Shown here: piece after piece, positions 51,834-61,353 of the stretch
How the letters are laid out: each line of letters starts with the position of its first letter
How positions within the stretch are numbered: position 1 is the first letter of the stretch
From: Haliea sp040222615
GTDB lineage: Bacteria > Pseudomonadota > Gammaproteobacteria > Pseudomonadales > Halieaceae
Length of the DNA stretch: 64,000 nucleotides
Assembly (NCBI RefSeq): GCF_040222615.1
Contig: NZ_JAVKCQ010000020.1
Coordinates: forward strand, 1-64,000
Direction: 5' to 3'
The notes under the pieces: generated by a model
What the model was told of the DNA's origin: nothing
The model's database searches: none
The model's input: the letters and a program-made list of their open reading frames with translations, nothing else
Translations under genes and position numbers: made by a program

Positions 51834-53375
51834 TCACACCTTGATGGCCGGGCTCCAGTTGTGCGGTAGGAGGCTGTCGATCGCTGAGTACTTCGTACTG
51901 GGTAGACGCTCAAGCACATCGCGCAGGTAAGCCTGCGGGTCGAGACCGTTTATCTTCGCGCTCTGGATCAGGCTCATCACGTTCGCCGCCCGCTGCCCAC
52001 TCCGTAGTGATCCAGCAAACAACCAGTTTTTCCGGCCAAGAGCCCAGGGGCGCACCTGATTCTCGACCCAGTTGTTATCGATCGGCAACTCGCCGTCGTC
52101 GAGGTAGCGCGTCAGGGCATCCCAACGTTTCAGGCTGTAGTCAATCGCCCTGGCCGTTCGGGTGCCTGCCGTCAGAGCAGACCTCTGGTGGATGAGCCAC
52201 TCCCGGAGCTTTTCCATAATCGGGCGAGATCGTGCGTCCCGGATTCGTTGTCGTTCATCCGGTGGCTTTTCAGCAATGTCACGCTCAATGTCGTAGAGCG
52301 TACCGATAGTCTCCAGGGCTTGGGCAGCGATGGGACTGTCACCGCGCTCGGCGAGCTCAAATAACTTCCGCCGCGCGTGCGCCCAGCAGCCGACTTCGGT
52401 CATGCCAGCGGCGAAGCCGGCCTTGTACCCCTGGTAATCGTCACAGACCAACTTGCCTTGCCAGTCGGCCAGGAAGTCACGAGAGGCCTTCCCTGATCGC
52501 GACGGCTGGAAGTCGTAGACCACACCCTGGATCGCTGCCGAGCGGGTGGTGGCATACGCCCAGATGTAGGCGCGATGGGTCTTTTTCTTGCCCGGCGACA
52601 GCATCGGTACCGGTGTCTCGTCCGCATGCAGAACCGCGTGGCCCAGCAAGCAGGCACGCAGTTGCTCCACAAGCGGTGCCAGCTCCACGCCGCAACGTCC
52701 CACCCAGTCCGCCAGTGTCGATCTTGGAAGCTCGACACCGGCCCGAGCATAGATCTGCTCCTGCCGATACAGCGGTAGGTGATCGGCGTATTTGCTGATT
52801 AGCACCTGCGCGAGAAGGTTGGTGGTCGGAATACCCTTGTCGATGACATGAGGCGCTACCGGCGCCTGCACGACCGTCTCACAAGCCTTGCAGGCCCACT
52901 TGCTGCGGACATGGCGCTCTACACTGAACTGACCAGGCTCATAATCTAGCTTCTCGCTGATGTCTTCGCCGATGCGCGTCAGCTCACAGCCACACCTGCA
53001 GGTCGTCGACTCGGGATCGTGGTGGATCTCCGAACGGGGTAACTGCGGTGGGAGCGGTTGGCGCCGCGGTTTTAGAGGCCTGTCTTTCTTCGGCGACTCA
53101 TACTCGGCCAGCTTCTCAAGCTCCGTTTCGATCGCCGCGATATCCTCATCAACCAGATCGTCCAGGAGGTTCTGCTGTGGGCTACTGCTCTTCGATTCGC
53201 TGCGTTTGCCAAAGCGATGTCGCCGGAGAATGGCGATCTCATGCGTGAGGTGTTCATTGCGCAGGCGGTACTGGCGAATGGCCTCATCACGCTCGCCTAA
53301 CGCATCTTGCATCTGCGCCACCAATTCGCGGAGCTGGGACTCGCTGAGCTGGTCAATGTCGATCGATTCAAGCAT
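51834..53375 (-). CDS. IS66 transposase TnpC
   Basis: A 513-residue IS66 DDE transposase. The N-terminal coiled region (QLRELVAQMQDALGERDEAI) is followed by the zinc-finger-like CRCGCELTRIGED and CKAC, then the catalytic domain with HADETPVPML, LVCDDYQGYK and the late Glu in PIDNNWVENQVRPWALGRKNW. A C-terminal IS66 C domain ends the protein. The ATG at 53375 starts MLESIDIDQL; a GTG at 53399 would add 8 residues. Confidence 0.94.
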   Translation of the reverse strand: MLESIDIDQLSESQLRELVAQMQDALGERDEAIRQYRLRNEHLTHEIAILRRHRFGKRSESKSSSPQQNLLDDLVDEDIAAIETELEKLAEYESPKKDRPLKPRRQPLPPQLPRSEIHHDPESTTCRCGCELTRIGEDISEKLDYEPGQFSVERHVRSKWACKACETVVQAPVAPHVIDKGIPTTNLLAQVLISKYADHLPLYRQEQIYARAGVELPRSTLADWVGRCGVELAPLVEQLRACLLGHAVLHADETPVPMLSPGKKKTHRAYIWAYATTRSAAIQGVVYDFQPSRSGKASRDFLADWQGKLVCDDYQGYKAGFAAGMTEVGCWAHARRKLFELAERGDSPIAAQALETIGTLYDIERDIAEKPPDERQRIRDARSRPIMEKLREWLIHQRSALTAGTRTARAIDYSLKRWDALTRYLDDGELPIDNNWVENQVRPWALGRKNWLFAGSLRSGQRAANVMSLIQSAKINGLDPQAYLRDVLERLPSTKYSAIDSLLPHNWSPAIKV

Positions 53376-53454
53376 AACGACACTGTGCCACCGGACCACC
53401 TAAATGGCCATAAGCACTATTTCCGTAGACCCGAGCGGGTGATCGTGGTGTTAT

Positions 53455-53817
53455 CTACTGCCGGTCTATGAGGAAGTTCGCGCCGGCATATTGCCAGGGC
53501 AACCCCGATGCCAGGGCTTGCAATTGCAGGTCATCAAGGGCCATCGGATCTCCACTGCGCAGTGCGCTCCAGACAAAGCGGCCCTGATGCAGCCGCCTCG
53601 CCAGCAACCAGATACCGAAGCCGTCGCACAACAAGATCTTCATGCGATTCGCCCGCTTGTTGGCGAAGATGTAAGCGCAGTGTGGCTTCGCCGCACCGAA
53701 GGCTTTGATCACCCGGGCCAGCGTTGTCTCTGGGCCGCAGCGCATATCCAGCGGTTCCCGGGCCAGCCAGATCTCGTCGATGCGCAGGACCTGGCCCATG
53801 TTCACGGGCAGCGTCAC
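53455..53817 (-). CDS. IS66 accessory protein TnpB
   Basis: A 120-residue IS66 Orf2 family protein: IDEIWLAREPLDMRCGPETTLARVI, YIFANKRANRMKILLCDGFGIWLLARRLHQGRF-type sequence. It is needed for IS66 transposition with TnpA and TnpC. Its start overlaps the tnpA stop by 4 bases. Confidence 0.93.
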   Translation of the reverse strand: MTLPVNMGQVLRIDEIWLAREPLDMRCGPETTLARVIKAFGAAKPHCAYIFANKRANRMKILLCDGFGIWLLARRLHQGRFVWSALRSGDPMALDDLQLQALASGLPWQYAGANFLIDRQ

Positions 53818-54185
53818 CTTGTTACAGCACGCAGCCAGTCGACAGACCGCTCGATTGCGTTGAGCGGCCAGTTTACGATCAGCCTGCCTGATGGCGTTGG
53901 TACTTCCATGCGTACCGTCGCGAAATCATCGACCGTTGCTGGCTGCGAGCCAGGCGGCGAAGGCGCTGGCAGACGAAGGAACTCATCCTGTGAATCGCGC
54001 CGCTGGGTGAGGCGCCACTTCTGTACCATGTTGGGATTCAGGCTGTGGCGAATGGCAACACCGGCCACAGATGCACCAGGGTGATCGCACTCGGCGATGA
54101 TCTGAGCCTTGAATGCCCTGGAATAGCGGCGTCGCCGCTTCTTCGGTGTTGGTGCCACATCGCTAAGCGGCGCGTCGTAATCCAT
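53814..54185 (-). CDS. IS66 accessory protein TnpA
   Basis: A 123-residue IS66 Orf1-type protein with an IS3/IS911-like HTH (RRYSRAFKAQIIAECDHPG, SVAGVAIRHSLNPNMVQKW). It is the first gene of the element, with its start 82 bases from the right IS66 end, and overlaps tnpB. Confidence 0.92.
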   Translation of the reverse strand: MDYDAPLSDVAPTPKKRRRRYSRAFKAQIIAECDHPGASVAGVAIRHSLNPNMVQKWRLTQRRDSQDEFLRLPAPSPPGSQPATVDDFATVRMEVPTPSGRLIVNWPLNAIERSVDWLRAVTR

Positions 54186-54267
54186 AATAGGTGCCCACTA
54201 AGAATAGGTGGGCACCTAAAATAGCGGATCGCCTACGAACGGCAAGATGGGTTTACCGGACGCTTAC

Positions 54268-54275
54268 GACGGGCA
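54268..54275 (+). repeat. IS66 target-site duplication, right copy
   Basis: GACGGGCA, identical to 51811-51818. Confidence 0.92.
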
Positions 54276-54727
54276 AGCGATTCCGCACGTTCAATGTGAC
54301 CGATGACTTTAATCGTGAAGCGATTCACATTGAGATCGACACTTCCATCACATCAACACGCCTGGTGCGCGTGTTCGAGCAACTCCGCGACCAGCATGGC
54401 CTGCCTCAAGTTCTAAGAACCGACAACGGTCCGGAATTCTTGGGTGAGGTCTTCACGGCATGGGCCAAAGAGGCTGGAATGGCAATCCAGTATATCCAGC
54501 CCGGAAAACCGAACCAGAATGCCTACATTGAGCGATTCAATCGGACCTATCGCGAGGAGGTGCTGGACCAGCATCTGTTTACGTCCCTTGACCATGTTCG
54601 TGAAGCCACCTATTGGTGGATGATCGATTACAACGAGGAGAGGCCACACGATTCACTGGGCGATATGACGCCCTTGGAAGCACGAAAACAAGTCGTCAGA
54701 AACTCTAGTTTTGAACTGTCCACTTGA
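54268..54727 (+). pseudogene. IS3 transposase OrfB, 3' fragment
   Basis: The C-terminal 150 or so codons of OrfB (FRTFNVTDDFNREAIHIEID onward) with the second and third catalytic residues, Asp in LRTDNGPEF and Glu in AYIERFNRTYREEVLD, and the late NEERPHDSLGDMTP. Joined to the 5' fragment without one duplication copy, it gives exactly 286 codons including the stop. The reading frame upstream of 54268 is IS66 end sequence. Confidence 0.9.
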
Positions 54728-54833
54728 CGGGGAAGCTTACGATCTGAGATTTCGGGCCTGTGGCGTGACAGTTAGAGTGAGCCGTGTTGGTTAGTTGAAG
54801 CACAAAAGAGTGTTCTTCACCATGCAGAACTTT

Positions 54834-54858
54834 GCCGGCGTCAGCCGGCTTTTTTTTT
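54834..54858 (+). terminator. Rho-independent terminator
   Basis: GCCGGC-GTCA-GCCGGC is a perfect 6-bp stem followed by nine T. It faces rightward and has no plus-strand gene just upstream except the IS3 remnant, so it may have served a gene since lost. Confidence 0.75.
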
Positions 54859-54879
54859 GTAGAGAGTCGTATTCGCCTT

Positions 54880-56370
54880 TTAGGCCACTCTCCCCGAGCG
54901 GGGATTTTTGACAACTGCTGGTCGCAGCGCGGTAACACCGCCTTTGGGCTCCAGCGCAGTACGATGCGAGGGAGGCAGCAATGGGTTGATCCCGCGGTAG
55001 AAGATCGAACTCGTGAGAGCGGCATGACAGGTATAAACGCTGCCGTCCCGGGCCATCACGACGCCAGCCTCACTGGTGTCGGGAAGCCTGGTGTAGCCGG
55101 TCAGCGCGCCATCGCCGGGGTCAATGCTGGCAAGCACCACCTGGTGCGGCTGGGTCAGAGGGGCGGCGCCCGGCGGCGTGAACGTATAACCCAATGCCAG
55201 GACCACCAGCAGGTGATCCCGGCCCAATGTCTGGACGCTATTGACGACGGCGTGGGGGCGAGGGTCGGTGAAAAATGGCTTCAGCGGCGCGCGCTCCGGC
55301 AGCAACTCGCTGGCGAGCGCATCGTAATCGCGACACCAGCGTGCCTCACCAGTCTCAGGGTCTATCGCGCTTAGCTGTGACGCGGCTCCCGGCACTGTGT
55401 TCGAGCCTGTGTATATAGTGCCGTCGCTGCCGACACTCGGTGATGCCGCGGGGCCGGCAGGGGCATAGCGCCACAGCGGCGTGCCGCTATCAGCAGCAAA
55501 GGCGAGTAGTTCACCTCGGTGGTTGCCCGTGTAAACCTGGTGCCCGGAGGGTGACAGGCTGGGAGTCACCGAGCAACGGCCATCGAACTGCCGGGTGAAG
55601 ACGATCTTCAACTGGTTGGCTTCCTCCCGCAGTGCGTAGAGACGTGTTTGCATGGCGCTGTCGCCAGCGCCGGTGATGTAGAGCAATCCACTGTCGAGAT
55701 CAACGGCAGGGGAATTGGTAACCGGAAAGTGGGTACCAAAAAACCCGGGAAAGAGTAGGGCGGCAGTCTCCTTATCCATCATTCCCTGCCACAGGCCGGG
55801 CGGCAGGGAAGCCGCTGGTGGCGGTGTCCCGCGGGGCAGTGCCAGGGGCGGCACCACCGGTGCGCCCGTGGCCCGGTCCAGGAGGACCGCAAACCCGTCG
55901 AGCGACACGCCCCCGACATGGCCGCTGGCGGAGAAAACCGCGGAGGCGAAGCCTTCCCGAATGCCCAGGGCGTGCAGGTCGGTGCGCCAACGCGGGCTGC
56001 CATCTCCCTCTACGCAGAAGAATGCCTGATCGTCTGCCAGGAAAATGGCCCCGCTTGCATCCACCAGGGGAGCAAAGGGACAGGCCCTTGGGCCGATGTG
56101 GCCGGTGTTGGTCCAGGGCTCGCTCTCCCAGCGCAGATCGCCATCGGCGTCCAGGGCGTGGAGGTGACTGAAATTGGTACCACGGCCGCTGCACAGGTAG
56201 AGGTTACCGTCGAGGTCAACGGTGGGGCCAAACAAAACAGCCGCGTCCTGGAGTCGATGCCATTTGAGGGCGTAATGTGCTGCTGTAGGGTAGGGCACGG
56301 CATCGGAGTTGCGGCTATCACCGTGGATGCTGTTCCACTGTGCCTGGGTCCAGGGATTATCCCGCGTCAT
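54880..56370 (-). CDS. PQQ-like beta-propeller repeat protein
   Basis: A 496-residue protein made of PQQ/YVTN-like propeller blades (VDLDGNLYLCSGRG, LHALDADGDLRWESE, AFAADSGTPLWRYAP, VGSDGTIYTGSNT, LSAIDPETGEARW). There is no signal peptide and the quinoprotein dehydrogenase active-site set is not evident, so it is more likely a binding or scaffold protein than a dehydrogenase. The start overlaps the serine hydrolase stop by 4 bases (ATGA), so it is co-translated. Its last 10 residues are basic and run close to the IS-proximal terminator. Confidence 0.75.
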   Translation of the reverse strand: MTRDNPWTQAQWNSIHGDSRNSDAVPYPTAAHYALKWHRLQDAAVLFGPTVDLDGNLYLCSGRGTNFSHLHALDADGDLRWESEPWTNTGHIGPRACPFAPLVDASGAIFLADDQAFFCVEGDGSPRWRTDLHALGIREGFASAVFSASGHVGGVSLDGFAVLLDRATGAPVVPPLALPRGTPPPAASLPPGLWQGMMDKETAALLFPGFFGTHFPVTNSPAVDLDSGLLYITGAGDSAMQTRLYALREEANQLKIVFTRQFDGRCSVTPSLSPSGHQVYTGNHRGELLAFAADSGTPLWRYAPAGPAASPSVGSDGTIYTGSNTVPGAASQLSAIDPETGEARWCRDYDALASELLPERAPLKPFFTDPRPHAVVNSVQTLGRDHLLVVLALGYTFTPPGAAPLTQPHQVVLASIDPGDGALTGYTRLPDTSEAGVVMARDGSVYTCHAALTSSIFYRGINPLLPPSHRTALEPKGGVTALRPAVVKNPRSGRVA

Positions 56371-57500
56371 GCGCCATTGCCCACGCAGTGGTAGACCGCG
56401 GCACAGAGGGCCCGCGCCCGCGGGTCACCGACCAGATCTGCGCCCATGCGGTTACAGACATAAGCAAAGGACAGGCCGTTATCGGGGTCGGCACACACAA
56501 ACGATCCCCCCCAGCCACTGTGGCCATAGACGTTCTCGACCGGACCGTAGAGACCGGTTTGATTGCGAACCAGACCGGCACACCAGGGCATGGGTGATTG
56601 CAACAACGCGTCCTGGCGCACCGACCGGACCTTGAACAGCGCTTCCCGCGTCTGTGCGCCAAGACTACTACCATCGATGAGCCTGGACAACAGTTGTGCG
56701 AGACCAGCTGCACTGGCGTGGCCGTTCGCAGCTGGCAGTATCGCGTTGCGCCAGGCTGCCGTTGCCGCAGCTTCTGCCGGTATGACTGGATTGGTCAGAG
56801 CCAATCGCACTGCCTGGGGTATCGCTTCCGGGGCGGGGAGGTCCGCATGGGGGGGCGGAATCAGAGTGGCTACACGCCCGACCTCGGTGCCGGGGCAGCC
56901 GATAAATATGTCGAGTCCGAGTTCACGCTGAAACACGGTTTCCACCCAGTCGCGCAGGTCACGACCCGTAGCGCGACGGACCAGCCCGTTGGCGAGAAAG
57001 CCAAACGTGACCGGATGATAGCAGGTGTTTTCTCCCGGAGGATGGCTTGGCTCCTGCTTCGCGAGGAGGTCCTCCATACGTTCTGTGTCGTAGAGATCCT
57101 GTAGAGATACGGTTTCCTGAAATCCTGCGAGTCCCGCCTGATGGGAAAGCATTTCCGCAACCGTCAGGCGGTCTTTGCCGTGACTGCCGAAGTCGGGCCA
57201 GTAGTGGCTCACCGGCGCATCGTAGTCGAGTGCTCCGCGATCCACGAGTATGGCGATGACCAGCGCGACTACAGCCTTGGTGGTCGAGTATACATTTACC
57301 AGCGTGTCCTGCCGCCACGGGTTCGCGGCGCCGACCGCGACATCACCACCGGCGAGATTGGCGAGTACTTCGCCGTTGCGGAGCAGACAGAAGGCCGCCC
57401 CCACCTCGCGGTAGTCGTCATCGCGAAGAAAATTCGCCCGGAAAGCGTCTGCCACCGGCTCAAATCCCGGTGCAAGCTGCACTAGCGCAAGTTCCGACAT
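56367..57500 (-). CDS. Serine hydrolase, class C beta-lactamase/EstB family
   Basis: A 377-residue penicillin-binding-protein-fold hydrolase. The nucleophile motif S-x-x-K is STTK (residues 72-75), the Tyr motif is in CYHPVTFGFLANGLVRR, and GHSGWGGSFVCADP near the C-terminus stands for the KTG-like box. The family includes EstB-type esterases, D-aminopeptidases and class C beta-lactamases. No signal peptide is present, so it is probably cytosolic. It lies 10 bases after the TonB-dependent receptor gene and overlaps the propeller gene. Confidence 0.85.
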   Translation of the reverse strand: MSELALVQLAPGFEPVADAFRANFLRDDDYREVGAAFCLLRNGEVLANLAGGDVAVGAANPWRQDTLVNVYSTTKAVVALVIAILVDRGALDYDAPVSHYWPDFGSHGKDRLTVAEMLSHQAGLAGFQETVSLQDLYDTERMEDLLAKQEPSHPPGENTCYHPVTFGFLANGLVRRATGRDLRDWVETVFQRELGLDIFIGCPGTEVGRVATLIPPPHADLPAPEAIPQAVRLALTNPVIPAEAAATAAWRNAILPAANGHASAAGLAQLLSRLIDGSSLGAQTREALFKVRSVRQDALLQSPMPWCAGLVRNQTGLYGPVENVYGHSGWGGSFVCADPDNGLSFAYVCNRMGADLVGDPRARALCAAVYHCVGNGA

Positions 57501-57510
57501 GAGTCAGCGT

Positions 57511-59763
57511 TCACAGGCTATTGAGGCGGACTGTGGCGCCCCAGGTCCGGGGCGCACCGTAGGTGCTGCCGCCATTGCCGATGCCGTTGTCGAAGGCATG
57601 CTGACGGTAGGTCTCATCGCCCAGATTCTTGCCCCAGAGTGATACTTCCCAGCGGTCGTCGGCGCTACGAAGCGCAAGTCGTGCACCCCACAGGCCGTAA
57701 TCCGCAGTGGCCAGATATGGAATGTTTACCGCCTCGCGGAAGGCCTCGTCGGTGTAGCTGTACTCCACCTGGGCAGCGAGGGTTCCCAGGCCCGCGACCA
57801 AATGCTCGTAGCGCGCAAACAGGTTGTAACTCCACTCAGGGGCGTTGGGCAGTGCGTTGCCCGAGGGAATCTCGCCACCGCCGGGGGCACTGAAGGCGCC
57901 CAACTCCGAGTCGAGGTAGCCCACATTGGCCTGCAGTAGCAGCCCCTCTGCAGGCTGCCAGAGAATATCCGCCTCCAGGCCCTGGATGTCAGCCGAGTCA
58001 ACGTTGGACAGCTTCAAGACCGAGAGCTGCCCTGTGCTTACCTGGGTGAAGGTCTGCACATCGCTGTAGTCATAGTAAAAGGCCGCCGCGTTGACCTGCA
58101 GGGTGTTCTCCAGCCAGCGCGATTTGATCCCTGCCTCCCAGGCGACCAGCGTCTCAGGTTCGAATGACTCCAGCTGGGTGCTATTGGTGACGAAGCCACC
58201 GCCAAAGAAGCCCCCGGACTTGAATCCCTGGGCGGCGCTTGCGTAGAGCAGGATTTCCTCCGCGAGGTAATAGTTGAGCGCGAGCCTTGCCGATGGCTCG
58301 GTTTCGCTGATGGTCTCCTCATTGCTGGCGACGGTAAAGGCGCCGACAAAACCCGGGTTGCAGACCGGGCTCAGCAGGCAGGATGTGCCAAAAGGATTCA
58401 TATCGTCCATGCCCCCGGCAAAGTCCTTCTCTTCGTAAGTAAGGCGAAATCCGGCGGTGAGTGACCAGGCATCGGCAAAGCGCCAGTCCGCCTGGGTGAA
58501 TACCGCGGCGGAATTTGTTTCCTGCTCGGATGCGATTAACACCCGGGTCAGAAACAGGTCATCAAGATTTCCCGGTACTTCGATGTCGACCTGATCCCAG
58601 GAGTAGAAACCGCCCACAATCACGTCGAGCGTGGGACTGGCACTCAGGGTGTAGCGCAGTTCCTGGCTGAACTGCTCCACGCTATCGCTGACATCGAATT
58701 CCGCCTGTACCAGGGGGCCACTGTCGGTGTCGCTGAACGCCTTGCGTTCAAAATCCAGCCAGCCGCTGACCGCAGTGACCGTGCCGGGACCCAGGTCCCA
58801 GTTCACCCGCAGGGTGGCGGCGCGACTGTCGCTGGAGAAGCGAGCGTCGTTGTTCCAGTCACCCTTGAAGGGGTCGCCATCGGTATCCCGATAGCCAAAT
58901 GCGTCAGCGCAGCGGCCAGGGTCGAGGCGCCCGGCCTGGATCGAGCTGCAGGGCTGGGGTGGAAAAACACCGGCCTCGAAGGTGCCGAAATGCTCAAACT
59001 GGCCGACTTCGGAACGCGCTTTACTGGCCTCCAGCTTGAGAGCCACGTCGAGACTGTCACTGGCGACCCATGTGGTGTTCAGGCGGGCCGCGTACTCGCG
59101 GCGGGAACCGATGTCTTCACCGCCGAGGGTGCGGCTTTCGTAGAATCCCTCGCCCTGGTCAAGGACCTTTCCCGCGAACCGCATCGCCAGCGTTTCCGAC
59201 AGTGCCTTGTTGCCCATGAATTCCAGTTCTGTCAGCTCATAGTTGCCGGCTCCCAGGCTCAGCCGCCATTCGTCCTCGAACACCGCTTGATTGGTAATGA
59301 AACTGATGGCGCCGCCGGTGGTGTTGCGGCCATAGAGCGTACCCTGAGGGCCTTTCAACACTTCTACGCGCTCGATGTCGTAGAGCTGGAAAGTGAGCTG
59401 TGTGGTTGAAGCCAGGAACACCTCGTCCAGATAGACTCCCACGGTGGGATTGTTGTTGGCGCTGAAGTCATTGAGTCCCACGCCGCGAATCGTGAAAACC
59501 GGAAACACGCCTGGCGAGATCTCCTTGATATTGATATTCGGGCTGATGGCCTGCAGATCCAGAGGAGACTCGATTCGGCGTTCCCTGAGGGCGAGACCAC
59601 TGGCGGAGCTGATCGCCATGCCGACGTCCTGCTCGGACTGCGCGCGCTTTTGCGCGGTAACGATCACTTCCTCCAGCTGGGCGAAGGCTGCCGGTGTTGA
59701 TGCCAGCAGAGCGCTTGCACAGGCGAGGCTGATTCTACGGGAAATGTACCGGTGCTTTTCCAT
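57511..59763 (-). CDS. TonB-dependent outer-membrane receptor
   Basis: A 750-residue receptor. The signal peptide (ISLACASALLASTPAAFA) is followed at once by a TonB-box-like LEEVIVTAQKRAQ. The plug domain has FTIRGVGLNDF, VYLDEVFLAST and VEVLKGPQGTLYGRNTTGGA, then about 22 barrel strands end in GAPRTWGATVRLNSL. It resembles the sphingomonad/Halieaceae-type receptors for organic compounds more than siderophore receptors. The ATG at 59763 (MEKHRYISRRI) begins the signal; longer in-frame starts are not credible. It is the likely first gene of an operon with the hydrolase and propeller. Confidence 0.92.
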   Translation of the reverse strand: MEKHRYISRRISLACASALLASTPAAFAQLEEVIVTAQKRAQSEQDVGMAISSASGLALRERRIESPLDLQAISPNINIKEISPGVFPVFTIRGVGLNDFSANNNPTVGVYLDEVFLASTTQLTFQLYDIERVEVLKGPQGTLYGRNTTGGAISFITNQAVFEDEWRLSLGAGNYELTELEFMGNKALSETLAMRFAGKVLDQGEGFYESRTLGGEDIGSRREYAARLNTTWVASDSLDVALKLEASKARSEVGQFEHFGTFEAGVFPPQPCSSIQAGRLDPGRCADAFGYRDTDGDPFKGDWNNDARFSSDSRAATLRVNWDLGPGTVTAVSGWLDFERKAFSDTDSGPLVQAEFDVSDSVEQFSQELRYTLSASPTLDVIVGGFYSWDQVDIEVPGNLDDLFLTRVLIASEQETNSAAVFTQADWRFADAWSLTAGFRLTYEEKDFAGGMDDMNPFGTSCLLSPVCNPGFVGAFTVASNEETISETEPSARLALNYYLAEEILLYASAAQGFKSGGFFGGGFVTNSTQLESFEPETLVAWEAGIKSRWLENTLQVNAAAFYYDYSDVQTFTQVSTGQLSVLKLSNVDSADIQGLEADILWQPAEGLLLQANVGYLDSELGAFSAPGGGEIPSGNALPNAPEWSYNLFARYEHLVAGLGTLAAQVEYSYTDEAFREAVNIPYLATADYGLWGARLALRSADDRWEVSLWGKNLGDETYRQHAFDNGIGNGGSTYGAPRTWGATVRLNSL

Positions 59764-59860
59764 GGGTGTGCTCCGAGTTTTATTGGTATGGGAGCAGTCT
59801 GCTACTTGCAGTGTCGGCGTGACAGGACGAGAGCGCGCAACATGAAGGGGGCTTTTCTGC

Positions 59861-60889
59861 TCAGCCTTTCCCATGGATACGGCGGCGACAGGTGGCAGGC
59901 GACTCCCCGTGGAGGCGCCTGAAGCTGCGGCGAAAACTGCGTGCCTCAGAGAATCCGAGGCGTTCGGCAATTGCCTCATCGGTGTGGCCAGCGTGCAGTA
60001 GCTGCAGGGCATGTTCATCGCGGATCACATCGCGCATGTTGCGAAAATCCAGGTCCCGACGGGCCAGGTGGCGGCGCAATGTCGCCAGGCTCATGCCCGC
60101 AGAGGTGGCGATGGCAGTTTGATCCATCACGCCCCGGCGAAGTGCGCGATCGACGTAGGTGACGATGTCTTCCTGGGCCACACTGGCCTGTCGCCCTCGT
60201 ATCTGCTCCAGCAAGAGGTCGTAGATGCGTTGCCGCCAGTGAGCCAGTGGAGGGGGAGAGAGGACGCCGGCAAGTGCCTCTCGGGGATAGACCAGGGTAA
60301 TGCCGTCACCGTGGTACTCCACCGGGCAGCCGAACATCGCCAGCAACTGCGTTCCTGCGCTGCGTCTCGATGGGTGGGTGACGAACCGCGTCAGCCGCAG
60401 CAATTCTCCGCGCAGCCAACAGAAAGAGCAGTGCCATGGCATGCATGCAATTTCCAGCCACAGCTGGTGACGCCGGTCGATATGCCGCGGAAAGACCGCG
60501 TTCAGCAGCAGCTCGTTATTGCGCGTTTTGAGCGTGAGGCGCAGATCCCGTTGCAGGAGGTTGGCCGTATCGCAAAACACCGACATTGCCCCTTCCAGGG
60601 ACGTTGCATGCATGCTTCGGGCAACAATGATCTCAGTGAGGCCGGCCGGGTGAGGCTGGGAACCGAGACCCAGCAGCTCGTCCTCGGTAGCTGCTATCTG
60701 TGCGGAGAACAGACGCCAGACCGCGTCCACGCCCAGATGGCCGCGCGGGTCCGCCAGTGCGTTGGCAGGGAGTCCTGCGGCGGCGAGCACGTTGGCGTTG
60801 CTGGCGGCTGCAGTGCCCAGACCTAGAACCTCCCTGAGTTCTTCGACGCTGATGAGCGGGATCGGTGTGTCGCTGATGTTTGCCTGCAT
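59861..60889 (-). CDS. AraC-family transcriptional regulator (PF12625-type)
   Basis: A 342-residue regulator with the arabinose-binding-type N-terminal domain (about 20-210) and a C-terminal AraC HTH pair: QTAIATSAGMSLATLRRHLARRDLDFR and TDEAIAERLGFSEARSFRRSFRRLHGESP-type sequence. It lies upstream of the TonB-receptor operon on the same strand with 97 bases between, and is divergent from the CocE hydrolase. It is the obvious candidate regulator of this locus, probably sensing the transported compound. Confidence 0.88.
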   Translation of the reverse strand: MQANISDTPIPLISVEELREVLGLGTAAASNANVLAAAGLPANALADPRGHLGVDAVWRLFSAQIAATEDELLGLGSQPHPAGLTEIIVARSMHATSLEGAMSVFCDTANLLQRDLRLTLKTRNNELLLNAVFPRHIDRRHQLWLEIACMPWHCSFCWLRGELLRLTRFVTHPSRRSAGTQLLAMFGCPVEYHGDGITLVYPREALAGVLSPPPLAHWRQRIYDLLLEQIRGRQASVAQEDIVTYVDRALRRGVMDQTAIATSAGMSLATLRRHLARRDLDFRNMRDVIRDEHALQLLHAGHTDEAIAERLGFSEARSFRRSFRRLHGESPATCRRRIHGKG

Positions 60890-60975
60890 GTGTGCCCGCT
60901 AGCTTGATCGCTCTGAAGGTTAGATTAGTCCAGTCACCGAGGGCTTACTAGCCTGGCGGTGGTGAGCGCTGCTGG

Positions 60976-60991
60976 ATGACCGCGAGGTCAT
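60976..60991. promoter_or_regulatory. Inverted repeat in divergent intergenic region
   Basis: ATGACC-GCGA-GGTCAT is a perfect 6-bp inverted repeat between the AraC gene and the CocE hydrolase gene, a possible operator. A TTGACA at 61133-61138 has no convincing -10 at the right distance. I see no gene in the rest of 60890-61353. Confidence 0.35.
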
Positions 60992-61353
60992 GCACGAAAA
61001 CCGCTCCAAATCCTACATCTGGAACCTCGGCATTCCCGTCCGGGTCACGCTACTCAACTGCATGGCGATTATCCGGGTATTCAATCGCATGGTCTCTGGT
61101 GCCGACAAACCTGGATGGGCAACGTACCATGATTGACAATGGCTAACGCCGTTTACCGATTGCACAGGGCCGCCAGAGGCAGACCGCCGATAGTAACCTG
61201 ATACACTCTGAGTCAATATTTCAGCGACGAAATGAAGAAGGAAATGCATTGAATCCCCCCGTTCCTTCAGGCTCTGTATCACGCTTGGCAAGCAGGAATT
61301 CGCTTGTCCGGCGATCCGTCGGTCTCCGCTATCGCGAATGCAGAGTCGTCAAC

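Larger units (their letters stand above)
51819..54267 (-). mobile_element. Complete IS66-family element
   Basis: A 2,449-bp element with terminal inverted repeats GTAAGCGTCCGG (51819-51830 and the complement at 54256-54267), the typical IS66 end sequence. It carries tnpA, tnpB and tnpC in order on the minus strand, all open, and is bounded by an 8-bp duplication. It therefore looks intact and recently inserted. It splits the IS3 orfB. Confidence 0.95.
51087..54740 (+). mobile_element. IS3-family element, interrupted by IS66
   Basis: Terminal inverted repeats share GTAAGCTTCCCC at the tip and GGACAG further in (51087-51111 and 54716-54740). Inside are orfA, a programmed frameshift site and orfB. 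Removing the nested IS66 and its 8-bp duplication leaves 1,197 bp, a normal IS3-family size, and restores orfB in frame. No target-site duplication flanks it, so one side may have been rearranged. The split orfB should make it non-autonomous. Confidence 0.88.

Noticed and set aside
51083..54744. Target-site duplication for the IS3 element
   Set aside because: The bases flanking the two ends (CAA and ATC) do not match.
61133..61161. Promoter for the CocE gene based on TTGACA
   Set aside because: No acceptable -10 hexamer occurs at 16-18 bases.
61013..61291. 92-residue minus-strand ORF before the CocE gene
   Set aside because: It has no recognisable domain and no ribosome binding site, and it overlaps the CocE upstream region; treated as chance.
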